A stretch of DNA of 64,000 bases, taken from Phlegmacium glaucopus (lineage: Eukaryota > Basidiomycota > Agaricomycetes > Agaricales > Cortinariaceae). Positions 23,882 to 34,909 of the stretch are shown here, in pieces. The notes under the pieces were generated by a model that saw only the letters and a program-made list of their open reading frames with translations, searched no databases and was not told the DNA's origin. The stretch spans positions 159,490 to 223,489 of the forward strand of contig MU130625.1 of the NCBI GenBank assembly GCA_015039465.1. The letters are read 5' to 3'. A program made the position numbers and the translations under genes. Position 1 is the first letter of the stretch. Every line of letters begins with the position of its first letter.

Positions 23882-24293
23882 TGTTAGGGGACACCCAATT
23901 TCAACCCAAACCTCAACCACAGAACCATACATTCCGCCTTTCCGACAACCTCTGACCTTCCATCCAACTCCAATTCCATCACCAGTTTACTCCGGAACCC
24001 CGTAACTCCATTCCAACTCCAATCCTCCGGTTCACTCCACCTTTATTTCTATTTTTCACATCACACCACTTCTTATTTAATTAATTAATTATTATTGTAT
24101 CATTCCTTTATTTATTTTATATCTCCATTATGTCCATATTAGTACATAAATACCCCTTAGCCTAGCAGGGATCCCCATCCTTTCCTCTTTGGATCCCCTG
24201 CTAGGTGAGTTACTTGTAGATACCCCTTTGAAATATTATTAACTTTGGATCCCCTGCTAGCTTGACTAAGTCAGCATCGCAGTTGCCCTAACA
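23882..24293 (+). mobile_element. Solo LTR in the YR element RNase H region (412 bp)
   Basis: TGTTAGGGGACACC to GCCCTAACA, flanked by the perfect 5-bp duplication ATACC (23877-23881 and 24294-24298). The RNase H reading frame of the YR element reads through once the insert is removed. Related sequence, reverse orientation, begins at about 2427. Orientation is arbitrary because no internal region remains. Confidence 0.9.
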
Positions 24294-25432
24294 ATACCAA
24301 CACCTGAGCTGGCATCGGAGAAGGCACATCTATCTGTGACTGGTGCTGGGCCTGGGATGGGATGGGATATTTTGGGTGAATTGAGTTTATGAAGCCACCA
24401 AGCAAGGTCTGCTGCAGTGTGACGCGGAGCGTGATGCGGTATGAAAGGGTTATTGTTGAAAGAGCCCAAAAGGGCTTCTAAACTGGTAAGGTAGGCCTGA
24501 CTGGCCAGAAGAACCAAACTCGCATGAAGAAGCTTACCATATAGCTTCTGGGCTTCTTCCAGCATGTGAGTGGGTCATGGCAACCAATCTTCAATCACTG
24601 ATCTATATTTAGCTTTCTTGCTCTCTGTGATTGCAACTGTGCGATCAGAGAGGTTCCATTCAAAGCCAAGATAAGGTACAATAGATGAAAAGGGGATAGC
24701 CTTAGATGGTTCCCATGGGATGCTGAGCTGTCCAGAGATATGGTCAATGTCTACATCACAATAAGTGAAAAGAGCATCATGATGCGAACAATCAGGGAGG
24801 TTGGAAAAGTCCTCGACCGGGCAGGACGCATCCTCGTCAAACTCGGCGGGGAGGTCATTAGGCAAGTTCTCACCCTAGTACCAGAAGTGACTACCTGACT
24901 GACAACGGCCTCCATTATTCATGATGGTGTCATGCCAACTTAGACGTCTAATATTATAGGCAGCCTGATACCTACACAAGATGTGAAAGAAAATATGATT
25001 GTCTACCCATCTTGATAAGGGTCTGCTTCCATGCACATGAAAGATGTCAAGAGTCGCATCACCAAGTTCACCATAGATTCCCCCAGCTGACGCAAGGCCA
25101 AAGTCATTACAAATATTAATGGTGAAGACATCATCCCCACATAATCTAACCACCAAACCAGGCCATTGATCAGGGATGATAGGTATTGTACGGTATGCTT
25201 CAACAATGTCACAAATTGCTGCTTGAGACCTGGGGGGAAGATTATGGATGGTGAAACAAATAGTAGCAAACATGCCCCATGTCCATGGGTACATGTCCAT
25301 GTCCATGTATTGATTAATAGATGCTGTAGTAGGAGTAGGGGGATGGGGATATGAAAAATTGTGCACTGCACAATATTTGCCTGGTTTGCCCAATTTGGGA
25401 ACCCATTAGAGTGGTGAAGATTGGAAGGGACC

Positions 25433-26204
25433 TGTTATGGCAACTATAAGCTTGCACTCGTGTTTGGTGCTGGGCCGATAGACCAAGTAACTAGGGACTT
25501 ATGTACAACTGCAATTGTTATCCCAGAGAGAGAGGTCTTTGCTGTGATCCACCAGATCTGATCAGATCTGAGCAGATTTGGCAGGCATTCTGAGCAGATC
25601 TGCTCAGATGGTCAGATCTGAGCAGAATTGCAACTATATACCTCCCTAACCTTAATAAAACCCTAACCAAACCTTAACCAAACCTTAACCCAAACCTTAA
25701 CCCAAACCTTAACCAAACCTTAACAGAAGTAGCTAGTAGGTCTCTATTTTCTCAGATCCACTTGGATCCACTCAGAATCTGAGCAGATCTGGTCAGATAT
25801 AACAGTTCTGATCAGATCTGATCAGATCTGGTGGGGGACAGAAAAGTACTGCAGAGAGAGGTTTAGACGTCAAGGTGATTCTGAGCAAGCTAGGTAGATT
25901 AAGACTGTAAGATACAGAAGGTCTAAACTAAGGAAAATAGCTGTGGGGTATGGCTCTTATATAGTAGTGATACAAGTCAGAGATAAGGGCAATGCCCATG
26001 GTCTGTGCTAGATATGAGTTGGTACGAGTCAGAGATAAGGAAAGAGGGAGTGATGGATATATATAGTACAAAGGGGAGTTCAGGGCAAAGGGTAGGTTGG
26101 GGAACGATGGTGTAAGAGGGGAAATGATAGGGGAAAGGGATAGTGTACAGTAGAGAAGGGGAGAAAAAGGATGGGGGTCATGCGCGTACCAGACGTTCAT
26201 AACA
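25433..26204 (-). mobile_element. 3' LTR of element B (contains a MITE)
   Basis: 772 bp as found, about 446 bp once the 318-bp MITE and its duplication are removed, matching the 444-bp 5' LTR at 41274-41717 with few differences. Contains the TATA box (minus-strand TATATAAG, about 25955) and the start-site word AGTTTAGACCTT (plus 25918-25929). Confidence 0.93.
25537..25854. mobile_element. hAT-like MITE carrying telomere-like CCCTAA/CCTTAA repeats
   Basis: Its ends share CCACCAGATCTGATCAGATC in inverted orientation, and it is flanked by AGAGAGGT (25529-25536 and 25855-25862, within an AG-rich site so the exact register is ambiguous). The middle (about 25645-25727) is a run of imperfect CCCTAACC/ACCTTAACC units. 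There is no coding frame. The other LTR of element B lacks it, which proves insertion. Confidence 0.82.
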
Positions 26205-28176
26205 TTAGCCCACTGTTAGCCTAAAGATCGTCCTCAATTTTGTTATCCTTGAAGTATTCTTCCAAATCTTGTTTCTGTTGATCGGCCTGTTGTTGATCTT
26301 TTCATAGACCGACTTTGATCTTGTGTTCAGAAAGTACAAGGATCTGTTCCATCTTGAGTGCTTTTGCCATAACATTGATGTCTCTCCAGATTTGGGTGGT
26401 GGCGGCGTGATGACTTCCGTATCGAGGATTATAGATGACCCAAAGGAGGGAGGCAAATTTTTTGGCTGTGATTCCGGTGATAGGACTGAAAGTTGAATAC
26501 CTATGGATTATTCAATTTTTCATAATATCATTCTTCAATTGAATCAAAAAGATCAATGAATAAAACCATGAATTAATCTACAAATTGATAGTGTAAGGGT
26601 CAAAAGTGTTGACTACACTTGTTGATTAAACTGGAAATTGCATAGTATTAAATGTTAAAGCAGCAGATAACTATGATCTGAATTGATCTATTTATCATAC
26701 TGTTAAATAACACTACAAAAAGTTCAGACTCTAACCATACAAAATCCATAATGGTCAAATGAACAACTTGCAATCTAAAGTAACTATCAAGTCTACAACT
26801 ATGAAGGAATTTGTCATACAAGTCCTAGGAAGATATCAGTAAACATCAACAAAGTTCCTGAAACAGTGAAACACTTTGTGACATTTGTGACATTTGTGAC
26901 AAATATGACATCATGAGACATATGACATCACAAAACAATGCTCAGTCATCTTAAAACAAGGCATGATATCATAAAGAAGGCATGATATCATAAAACAAGG
27001 ATTTATCATCCAAAAACAAGACTTGACATCATAAAACACCATCAGTAATCATAAAACATAGACCTGACACCACAGACTCTTACCTAATTTTGTTTCTCAT
27101 TTATGTATATAAGTAACTAGAAAGCACCAGTAACAGTAGTGAATTTGCACTCTTCCTTTCTTTCCCAAGTTTCAGCGCTCTGAATTGGCACAAGTTAGAA
27201 TTGGAATTACAAGTGGACTTGCTTTGCTTCACTCAGTTCAAAGGGTATTAAATCCTAAAGGGGCTTACCTTTGTTCTGTGTAAACCAAGAATATTAAATC
27301 CTTTAGGGACTTGTCTTGGAAGCAAGGATATTAAATCCTTTGTCAGAGTCTGAGGATAAATCCTTGTACTATAAAGCTGTTTCATAGTCTGCCTTTGGGA
27401 CTTTAAATCATTTGTTGTGGATAGTCAAAGAATATTAATCCCTAAAGGGGCTTGTCTTTGAATTACCAAAATTGGTTATCATATAGACAAAGGATATTAA
27501 ATCCTATAGGGACTTGCCTTTGTTCTATCAAAAAGCACTATATCATAGTCTAAGAAATTGGACTATAAACTTGTTATCAGAATCATAGTCTAGAGAAATT
27601 TGGACTTTAAACTTGAATCATAGTCCAGAACAACTTGGATTTTAAAAAGTGTGTTGCTGTTTTATTCAAGAGTATACTGGTTATACTTTCAAGGAAACCC
27701 CAACTTGCACAAAAACAGAGTTTGTTGGTCATTGAAGTTACTGGTTTCTGGATTTGTTGTAGACAATTCCTAAAATAGTAATCCTTTGATTACCAAGTAA
27801 AGCAAAACTCAATCATATCACCAGGAAGTTCAATGGCATCAAATATGTTGGTTCCTCAAATCTTGGATTGTGCTACGGTTTGTCCGTTGGACAAGTCGGC
27901 ATTGATGAATGCTAGTCGTTCCGAGAGCCAGATGGATTCTTGGTTGAAAAAGTATTGATGAACTTTGAAGCGAATGTGTTTGGTTTGAAGGAAAAGGTGT
28001 CCACCTGGGATATGAAGTATAGGGGGGAGTTGGCCAGGTCGGAAAATGGGAATGCCATTTTCAGGTGTGATGTCTTTGACGTATTCATGGAATTGGTCAA
28101 TATCTTTGTACATAGTAGCAGCGGTATCAAAGTCCATATTGGCAGAAGTAATGCGAGCGGCAGATGCGAGAGCCAT
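26205..28176 (-). pseudogene. BTB/POZ-like ORF inside element B, next to the 3' LTR
   Basis: The minus-strand frame starts at 28176 (MALASAARITSANMDF), has RFKVHQYFFNQES, then reads NIFDAIELPG up to a family T insert (26478-27820). It resumes with GITAKKFASLLWVIYNPRY, IWRDINVMAKALKME and LVLSEHKIKVG, two stops, and a charged tail ending at the LTR. As I recall them, fungal BTB-domain proteins have the same layout: a FxVHRxFxxxxS strand-helix, then an IxLPGxxxxxFxxLLxVxYNPxY stretch and a helical tail. It lies inside the retroelement, between the zinc-knuckle ORF and the LTR. It may be a captured host gene or a family-specific accessory gene. Assignment is by motif memory only. Confidence 0.55.
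26478..27820. mobile_element. Family T LTR-like element (1343 bp) inside the BTB-like ORF
   Basis: Ends TGATAGGACTGAAAGTTG and, reverse-complemented, TGATATGATTGAGTTTTG, with the near-identical 4-bp flanks CCGG (26474) and CCAG (27821). It carries a central TATATAAG box (about 27112) and an array of ATTAAATCCTNNAGGG-containing units (about 27240-27560). Removing it restores a continuous BTB-like reading frame. The ends match those of 32938-34192. A solo LTR is the simplest reading (TG...CA ends, mid-element TATA), but the imperfect terminal inverted repeat leaves a DNA element possible. Confidence 0.65.
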
Positions 28177-28289
28177 GGTATGGAAGAGGCGATAGGGAAA
28201 TGGAAGGGATAAGTCGCAGGTTCTTATAATAGAGTCAGAGATAGGGGGGAGTCATAGATATGAGGAGGGATATTCTTAGTGTATGACTC

Positions 28290-29824
28290 AATGTTCTCCA
28301 GTAAGGTTCCCATCTTCATCTCCATCAATATTGTAGAATCCGGTTCCGTAGATATCAGGGTCGGAATCTTCTTCCTTTTTAACTTTAGATTTGCATCGGC
28401 AGGTATTGCCATTAGTGATGGGCAGGGGTAACCCCGGGGTGGAATTAGGCTGACCCTTACCCTTACCCTCCAAAACCCTTACCCTCACCCAAGGGTAAGG
28501 GTTTTGGAGGGTAAGGGTAAGGGTTTCTGAGGGGTTGGAGGGTAAGAAACCCTAGCAGGGTTTAGTGCAAGGGTTTGGTCCAAATCTTTCCTCAAGCTTT
28601 ATAATCCCAAGAAACCTTCAAAGTAGCTATTATTTAAAATATGTTCAGGGTGTTAAAGATGTTTATCAATAGATTTTCAATGAAATAGAGAGGGTTCAAC
28701 TAGTATTGTAGGCTACTGATTGTTGTGAAAGCAGTGAGGCCCCTTTGGATTTTCTTTTTCTCTGATTTAAAGTCATTTTTATAGATACACAACAGTTAGA
28801 TCATTCTGATATCAGAGAAATAAAATTTTCTGAAAAACCCCTGACCCTCCAGAAGGGTAAGGGTTTGTCAAGGGTCAAAAAATCTGTACCCTGACCCTGA
28901 CCCTCCTTACCCTTACCCTTGTACCCCAGGGGTTTCCCAAACCTCTGCCCATCACTAATTGCCATCTGTTTCTCCTCGGCACCAAGCAATGTGGTCATAG
29001 AAGAGGGGAAGTCAACAGTGAGAGCAGTGTTCTGGTTCTTGTCGCCTTCACTTGGGGAGAGGGGCTCGGTCTTCTTCTGGGTTCTTGGGGCAAGTACTAG
29101 GCCAGTGTCCAGGGGCCACTTGTTTGCAGGAAGGGCATTTGTAAGCACCACATTCTTGTTTGCGATGTCCAATAGTGCCACATTGAAAACATTTGGGTTG
29201 ACTAGTAGGTGCTCGTGTCGTGTATGGAATTGATTGGATCAAAGGGATATTGGCTTCAGATGGTTGTCTAGTAAGCGGCTGCAGGCAGATATGAGTTCTG
29301 GTTTCTTCGGAAGGGTTGTTAAGAGGGATATCATTAGGGAATGTAGCAGGGTAGTTAGGAGGGACTGGGATCCAAAGGTTGACAGTGGGGGTCGTCAGAG
29401 TCAGAGTTTGTTCAATCCATTTACTAAGTCTGTTGATTTCGAGACAAGGGATAAGTTGTCGAATATTATGTTCTTGGGTTGCGTTTGTCTGTCATAGTTC
29501 TTGTGCCATTTTGATAAGGCCGTCGGCTATCTTTTCTAAATTGATGGCTTGGGGGATTACCAATTGATGGTGGCAGTAGGCGATATTGAATGTTTTGAAA
29601 TCAGAATCGTGGGTCCAGTCTCGAAGGTGATCTTGTACATAGGTTTGGTAGTGGGAATATGTGGGAAATTGAGAGTCGAATATTTGAGTGATGTCTTGGA
29701 TTCTGAATTGTTGATTGGTGGTGTTAGAACTTGTGGGGGAAGATGGAGGGAGAGGGAATTGTGTGGCAAGGAATGTGGTATGAGCATTGAGGGGTTTGTT
29801 TTTGAGGATAGTAGCAAGAGACGC
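28290..29824 (-). pseudogene. Element B extra 3' ORF with CCHC zinc knuckles
   Basis: Minus strand from 29824: a proline/serine linker (PPSSPTSSNTTNQQ), a helical region (QFPTYSHYQTYVQDHLRDW, then KTFNIAYCHHQLVIPQ), and knuckles CFQCGTIGHRKQEC (29182-29141) and CPSCKQVAPGHWPSTC. Beyond a frameshift and a hAT-like insert (28413-28957) comes an acidic tail (VKKEEDSDPDIYG, then NIDGDEDGN) ending at about 28290. The order (linker, helical region, tandem knuckles, acidic tail) is the same as in the 3' ORF of element A. Its N-terminus is cut by family R copy R4, whose insertion accompanied loss of most of integrase and the chromodomain. Confidence 0.72.
28413..28957. mobile_element. hAT-like MITE rich in GGGTAA repeats (545 bp)
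   Basis: Terminal repeats TAGTGATGGGCAGGGGT and its inverse counterpart, with the perfect 8-bp duplication ATTGCCAT (28405-28412 and 28958-28965). TAGTG fits the hAT terminal consensus. Subterminal arms contain many GGGTAAGGGT/ACCCTTACCC units in palindromic arrangement. There is no transposase frame. Confidence 0.92.
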
Positions 29825-31233
29825 TATCGTGCACCAATACTAATTGGTAGCATGAGAACAAAGCTTAAAAGTTGCCATCATGAAAATAAGCGGACTTTGA
29901 ATTCACTTACCTATTTTGGAAGCAGCCCTGAATTGCGTTCCTGGTCAACAAAATCATTTGTTCAGTGTTATCATCCTCATCACTCATCATATCCTCAATG
30001 ACTTCCACTATGCTATCCATCATTTACACCATCGACATGCTCCTTAACATCTACCATCCATTTGTTCCTTGGCTAGCGATTCAACAAAGTGATCACTCTA
30101 CTATTTGCATCAGTCATCGGCCCGCATTTGATCGCATCTATGGCCCATCATTTCAAGAACGGCCCGTTTATGGACGCATCAGCTACATCTCCCATTATGT
30201 CAAAGGCTTTGTCATCGTTGTTGTGGCTATGGACCCACAAGTCTTTGCCTCAGCTATCTATCTTGCCATACCTCGCTCCTGGATCTCACTCAGTCCCCTA
30301 TCCTCACTCATCTACCTCTTATCTTATCATTCACTGCCAAAACCAATCATTCACGTGGTACCTGAAGCCTTCCCACCCTCTTTATGACAATTTAGGAAGT
30401 CCAGGAGGATCACGACTAAGCAGGAATTGCAGATGAATCAGCAGCAGAGGATTATTCTCACAGTGTGTCAAGTGTTATCAAGGCTGCGCGACATGGGATC
30501 ATGGGCAAGTAGTGTTTTCTCGGGAACAAGGCTGCGCCTTTCAAGTGTTGACTCAGGACCTTTCACATTTTTGACATGACCACACGCCTATGGAGTTGAT
30601 ATATTTTTGCTATTGGACTATGTACACTGCCTTCTCTTCTTTTCTCTCGCACTTTGACACTTTACAGATTTTTTTATTGTTCCTTTTTCTTTTCCATTGT
30701 TCTTTTCTTCTCGCAGCTGTCCTCTCTTCATCATTCTTCCTTTGACAGCGCGTACTTCTTTCTTTTTTTATTGTTCTACATAGCCTCATCCTTAGGGTAT
30801 AAATACTGCTCTTTTGTACCAGGATAGGTAGTTCATCCAATTCATTCTTACTCCCCACAGTCATCATCTCAGTGGAATTCCAGTGAATTCCTCCCTCAAG
30901 TTCGCTTTTTCAGCCTTTTATCTGTTTCTGTCCCCTACTGTCAATCACTATAGTCTTGCTGAAGACTCTTCCTCTATCATCCTCATCCACATCCTCTACT
31001 CCCTTCGCTTTTTCAGCCGTTTACTTGTCACTGTCCCCTACTGTCAACCACTGTAGTCTCACCAAAGACTCTCTCATATTCATCCTCATCCACCTCTATT
31101 CTTGCCCCCTACCTCTATGTGTTAAAAGTCAAGGTTATACCTTCCCTAAATGAACAACAGGGAGTCTCTTGACCTAAGGTCTGGTCCACTACTCTCTGGT
31201 TGGTGTTTATATACAACAACAACAACAATTTAT
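29825..31233 (+). repeat. Family R repeat, copy R4 (complete, 1409 bp)
   Basis: Starts TATCGTGCACCAATAC and ends with a CAACAACAACAACAATTTAT tract. A promoter-like GGGTATAAATACTGCTC is at about 30798. It replaces the segment of element B between integrase YWWPG (31234 side) and the 3' ORF (29824 side). The flanks GACGC and ACCAG do not match, so the present junction is not a simple insertion. Confidence 0.88.
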
Positions 31234-32320
31234 ACCAGGCCACCAGTAATCGCGTTGGACTAAGTTCTGAGTGACGAGGCGTCCGGGGTGTCCAGCAGGT
31301 ATAGAGTCGTGATGTTTTCGAACAATATCGCGTCGTAGTGTCAAGTTGTCAGGGACATAGCAGTGGTTTTTGTAGAAGACCAGGTCACCATCGGTTTGCC
31401 AGTCACTAAGGGCAGATTGCATAGGCAAGGGTCCACCATGAAGAAGGGCATGTAGAGCTGTTTTGACAACATCGTCCATTTGTTTTGTAGAGGTTATAAG
31501 GTCCTGAAGTTCCATATCGATGGCGTTAACAAAGAGATTATCGGGAAGTAAAGTTTGGTCTTCATTGTCATTTTCCATTCCAACAGTAAGGTCGGTGTGT
31601 CGTGAAAGGGCGTCTGATTGGACCATTTGGGTTCCGGGGACGTGTGTAAGGTGGATGTCAAATTTGGAGAGGAAGAGGGAGCCTGTTGTTGATTGAGTTT
31701 TTGAGCAGTTTTGAAGTAGGTTAAATTCTTGTGATCAGAGCGTATAGTGACTGGATAGGGGTTTCCCATCAGATAATGTCGCCATTCCTTGAGTGCTCGG
31801 ATGATGGCCAGTAGTTTGCGGTCATAGATTTCGTAGTTTTGTTCCGTGTTGTTGAAAGATTTAGATAAGTATCCACAGGGGTGCCAGTCTCCGTTGTTGT
31901 CTTGTTGTCATAGTACTGCTCCTGAGGCATATTTGGAGGCGTCCATTTCAAGTTTGAAGGGTTTTGTTGCGTCGGGCATTCATAGAACTGGGGACTCGGT
32001 GAATTTCTTCTTGAGTGTTTTGAAAGCTTGGTTCCGTTTGGGTGTCCATTCAAATTTGGTGTCTTTTTTGAGTAGATCATTAAGCGGTTTTGTCATGTTG
32101 CCATATCCTTGGATAAATCATTGATAGTAGTTACCAAAGCCCAAGAAAGATCAGATTTCTTTTACTGAGGTCGGTGTAGGCCAGTCTGCTATTCCAGCGA
32201 GTTTTACAGGGTCCATAGCGAGTTTGTTTTCTTCGATGACCAGTCCTAAGAATTCCACTTTGGTTTGCCAGAAAGCACATTTCTCGGGTTTGAGGTAGAG
32301 GTCATTGTCAGCGAGGCGTT
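31234..32320 (-). pseudogene. Element B pol, RT C-terminal part, RNase H and integrase start
   Basis: Minus strand: LADNDLYLKPEKCAFWQTKV, EFLGLVIEENKLAMDPVKL, a stop in SVKEI-SFLGFGNYYQ and another in YQ-FIQGYG (each where the family has Arg). Then [53 protein letters not shown] and [16 protein letters not shown] (RNase H), and the integrase zinc region start HHDSIPAGHPGR and RDYWWPG. It is cut at WWPG by family R copy R4. The stops are of the CGA-to-TGA kind. Confidence 0.9.
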
Positions 32321-32937
32321 ATAAATTGTTGTTGTTGTTGTATATAAACTCCAACCAGAGAGCAGTGGACCAGACCTTAGGTCAAGAGACTCCCTGTTGT
32401 TCGTTTAGGGAAGGTATAACCTTAGACTTGTAACACACAGAGGTAGGGGGTGAGAATAGAGATGAAGGAGGATGAGGATGAATGAGAAAGAGTCTTCAGT
32501 AAGACTATAGCAGTTGACAGTTGGTTGACAGTGAGGGACTGAAAAAGCGAACTTAGAAGGATTAAGGAAGAGGATGAGGGAGAATAAGAGGGAGTCTTCA
32601 GCAAGACTATGGCAATTGACAGTGGGGGACAGTAACAGATAAAAAGCTGAAAAAGCGAACTTGAGGGAGGAATTCACTGGAATTCCACTGAGAGGATGAC
32701 TGTTGGGGAGTAAGAATGGATTGAGATGAACTACCTATCCTGGTACAAAAGAGCAGTATTTATACCTAAGGATGAGGCTATGTAAAACAAATAAAAAAAG
32801 AAAGAAGTATGTGCTGTCAGAAGAAGAATGAAGAAAAGACAGCTGCAAGAAGAAAAGAACAATGGAAAAGAAAAGGAACAGTAAAAAAATCTGTACAAGT
32901 GTCAAAGTGCGAGAGTAAAGAAGAGAAGGCAGTGCGC

Positions 32938-34192
32938 TGATGTAACTGCACAGAGGTTGTTGAGAAAAGGTGTATTTTCAAGATTATAAAATCTCTACTC
33001 AAAACAATCACTCAATCAATACTTTATACAATCTTAATAATGCAAGTTGGGTTTTCTAGAAAGTATAACCTTTCCAATATTTTGAATTCACTTCAACTAA
33101 ACACACAACAACAACAATAATTTGGATCAATTAAAGGATGATCAAACTTGTAAGTGGTTTTGCAATTTATGGCTTGCACCAACAATCAGTCAAAGAATTC
33201 CTAAGACTTTTCTGATTGATTTACAATTTGTGTACACAAAAGTCCAAGACTTTGTTACAAATTCAACACAATTGCATACACAAGAAGACCTCTTGCTTCT
33301 GCTATGACTTTAACACAACAACAACTTTTACAACAATTCAACAATTATTGCAACAAGTCAAACAACTCTGAGAAACTGATTTATTTTCAAGTCCACTACT
33401 CAAAGACAAGTGTTCTTGCTCAATGTCTAAGACAGTGAGCTGTACTAGGTTGCAATTGAGGGGGGGAAAGAAAGAATCCAATTTTCTGACTATTTACAAA
33501 CCCTGGGAGGTATTTTATACATTTGAGATATTTAAAAATAGATAATGTCCAAAAATAGATATACTGGTTCCTGGTACCTTTACTTTGGTTCTGGCACCAT
33601 GTGCACTCATTGTTCCTGAAAATATAGGGGTTGTCTATTTTTAGCCCCATGTTACTAATTTTAGGTAGTTTCCACCCCTCTTGGTGGGAACTGTGCCTAT
33701 TGTGCCTGGAAACAATCTTTATGATTGTTCAGCACTCCCCCTATCCTTAATCATCATGATTCCCACACAATCACATGGTTCCACTATCTTGGTTATTCTG
33801 CTTCCACTGTTGCTAGGGCACCAACTTCCCCTGAATATTTATTGATAATATTCTGTTGCTCCAAAATCACACCCCATGACATTGCTAACCCAATATTGTT
33901 TATTTAACTTTTCCTGTGCCAAGTCTATAAGGATATTCATGGATTTATTGGTTTTAATCCAGACATGCAATTTGTAGTGTAACAAATGATAGTCTATTGA
34001 CCACACTTATTAACTATATGCATTTAAGTCACACAGTAATAGGTCTAATCAGCAGTTGTAGGGTAAACAACTCTGATTCCCTTGTCTATTATCAGTTGTA
34101 TTAACCAGTTATTGGTGCATTAATTAATATTTATGCTGAAATAATAGATAAAAATTGCAAAAACCATGCTTATGCAGATTTAAATCATATCA
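32938..34192. mobile_element. Family T LTR-like element (1255 bp) inside R5
   Basis: Begins TGATGTAACTGCAC and ends AAATCATATCA, flanked by the perfect 4-bp duplication GCGC (32934-32937 and 34193-34196). Ends match those of the element at 26478-27820, and the AAGTATAACC/GGTTATACTT segments are shared in opposite orientation. No coding frame is seen. Confidence 0.72.
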
Positions 34193-34909
34193 GCGCATAG
34201 CCCAATAGTAAAAATATATCAACTCCATAGCCGTGTGGTCATGTCAAAATATGAAAGGTCCTGAGTCAACACTTGAAAGGTGCAGCCTTGTTCCCGAGAA
34301 AATACTACTTGCCCATAGTCCCATGTCGCGCAGCCTTGATAACACTTGACACACTGCGAGAATAATCCTCTGCTGCTGATTCATCTGCAATTCCTGCTTA
34401 GTCGTGATCCTCCTGGACTTCCTAAATTGTCATAAAGAGGGTGGGAAGGCTTCAGGTACCGCGTGGATGATGGTTTTGGCAGTGAATGATAAGATAAGAG
34501 GTAGATGAGTGAGGATAGGGGACTGAGTGAGATCCAGGAGCGAGGTATTGCAAGATAGATAGCTGAGGCGAAGACTTGTGGGTCCATAGCCACAACAGCG
34601 ATGACAAAGCCTTTGACATAATGGGAGATGTAGCTGATGCGTCCATAAACAGGCCGTTCTTGAAATGATGGGCCATAGATGCGATACATGCGAGCCGATG
34701 ACCGATGCAAATAGTAGATTGATCGCTTTGTTGAATCGCTAGCCAAGGAACAAATGGATGGTAGATGTTAAGGAGCATGTTGATAGTGTAAATGATAGAC
34801 AACATAGTGGAAGACATTGAGGATATGATGAGCGATGAGGATGTTAACATCAAATGAATGATTTTGTCAACCAGGAACACAATTCAGGGCTGCTTCCAAA
34901 ATAGGTAAG

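Noticed and set aside
23152..23887. Overlapping 241-codon minus and 90-codon plus frames
   Set aside because: The genuine frame here is the YR element's RNase H (GDNRGVIEGWWKGR) in a different minus-strand frame with stops. The others are shadows.
28440..28930. Possible telomere or chromosome end
   Set aside because: The GGGTAA units are interspersed, palindromic and bounded by an 8-bp duplication, so they belong to a MITE.
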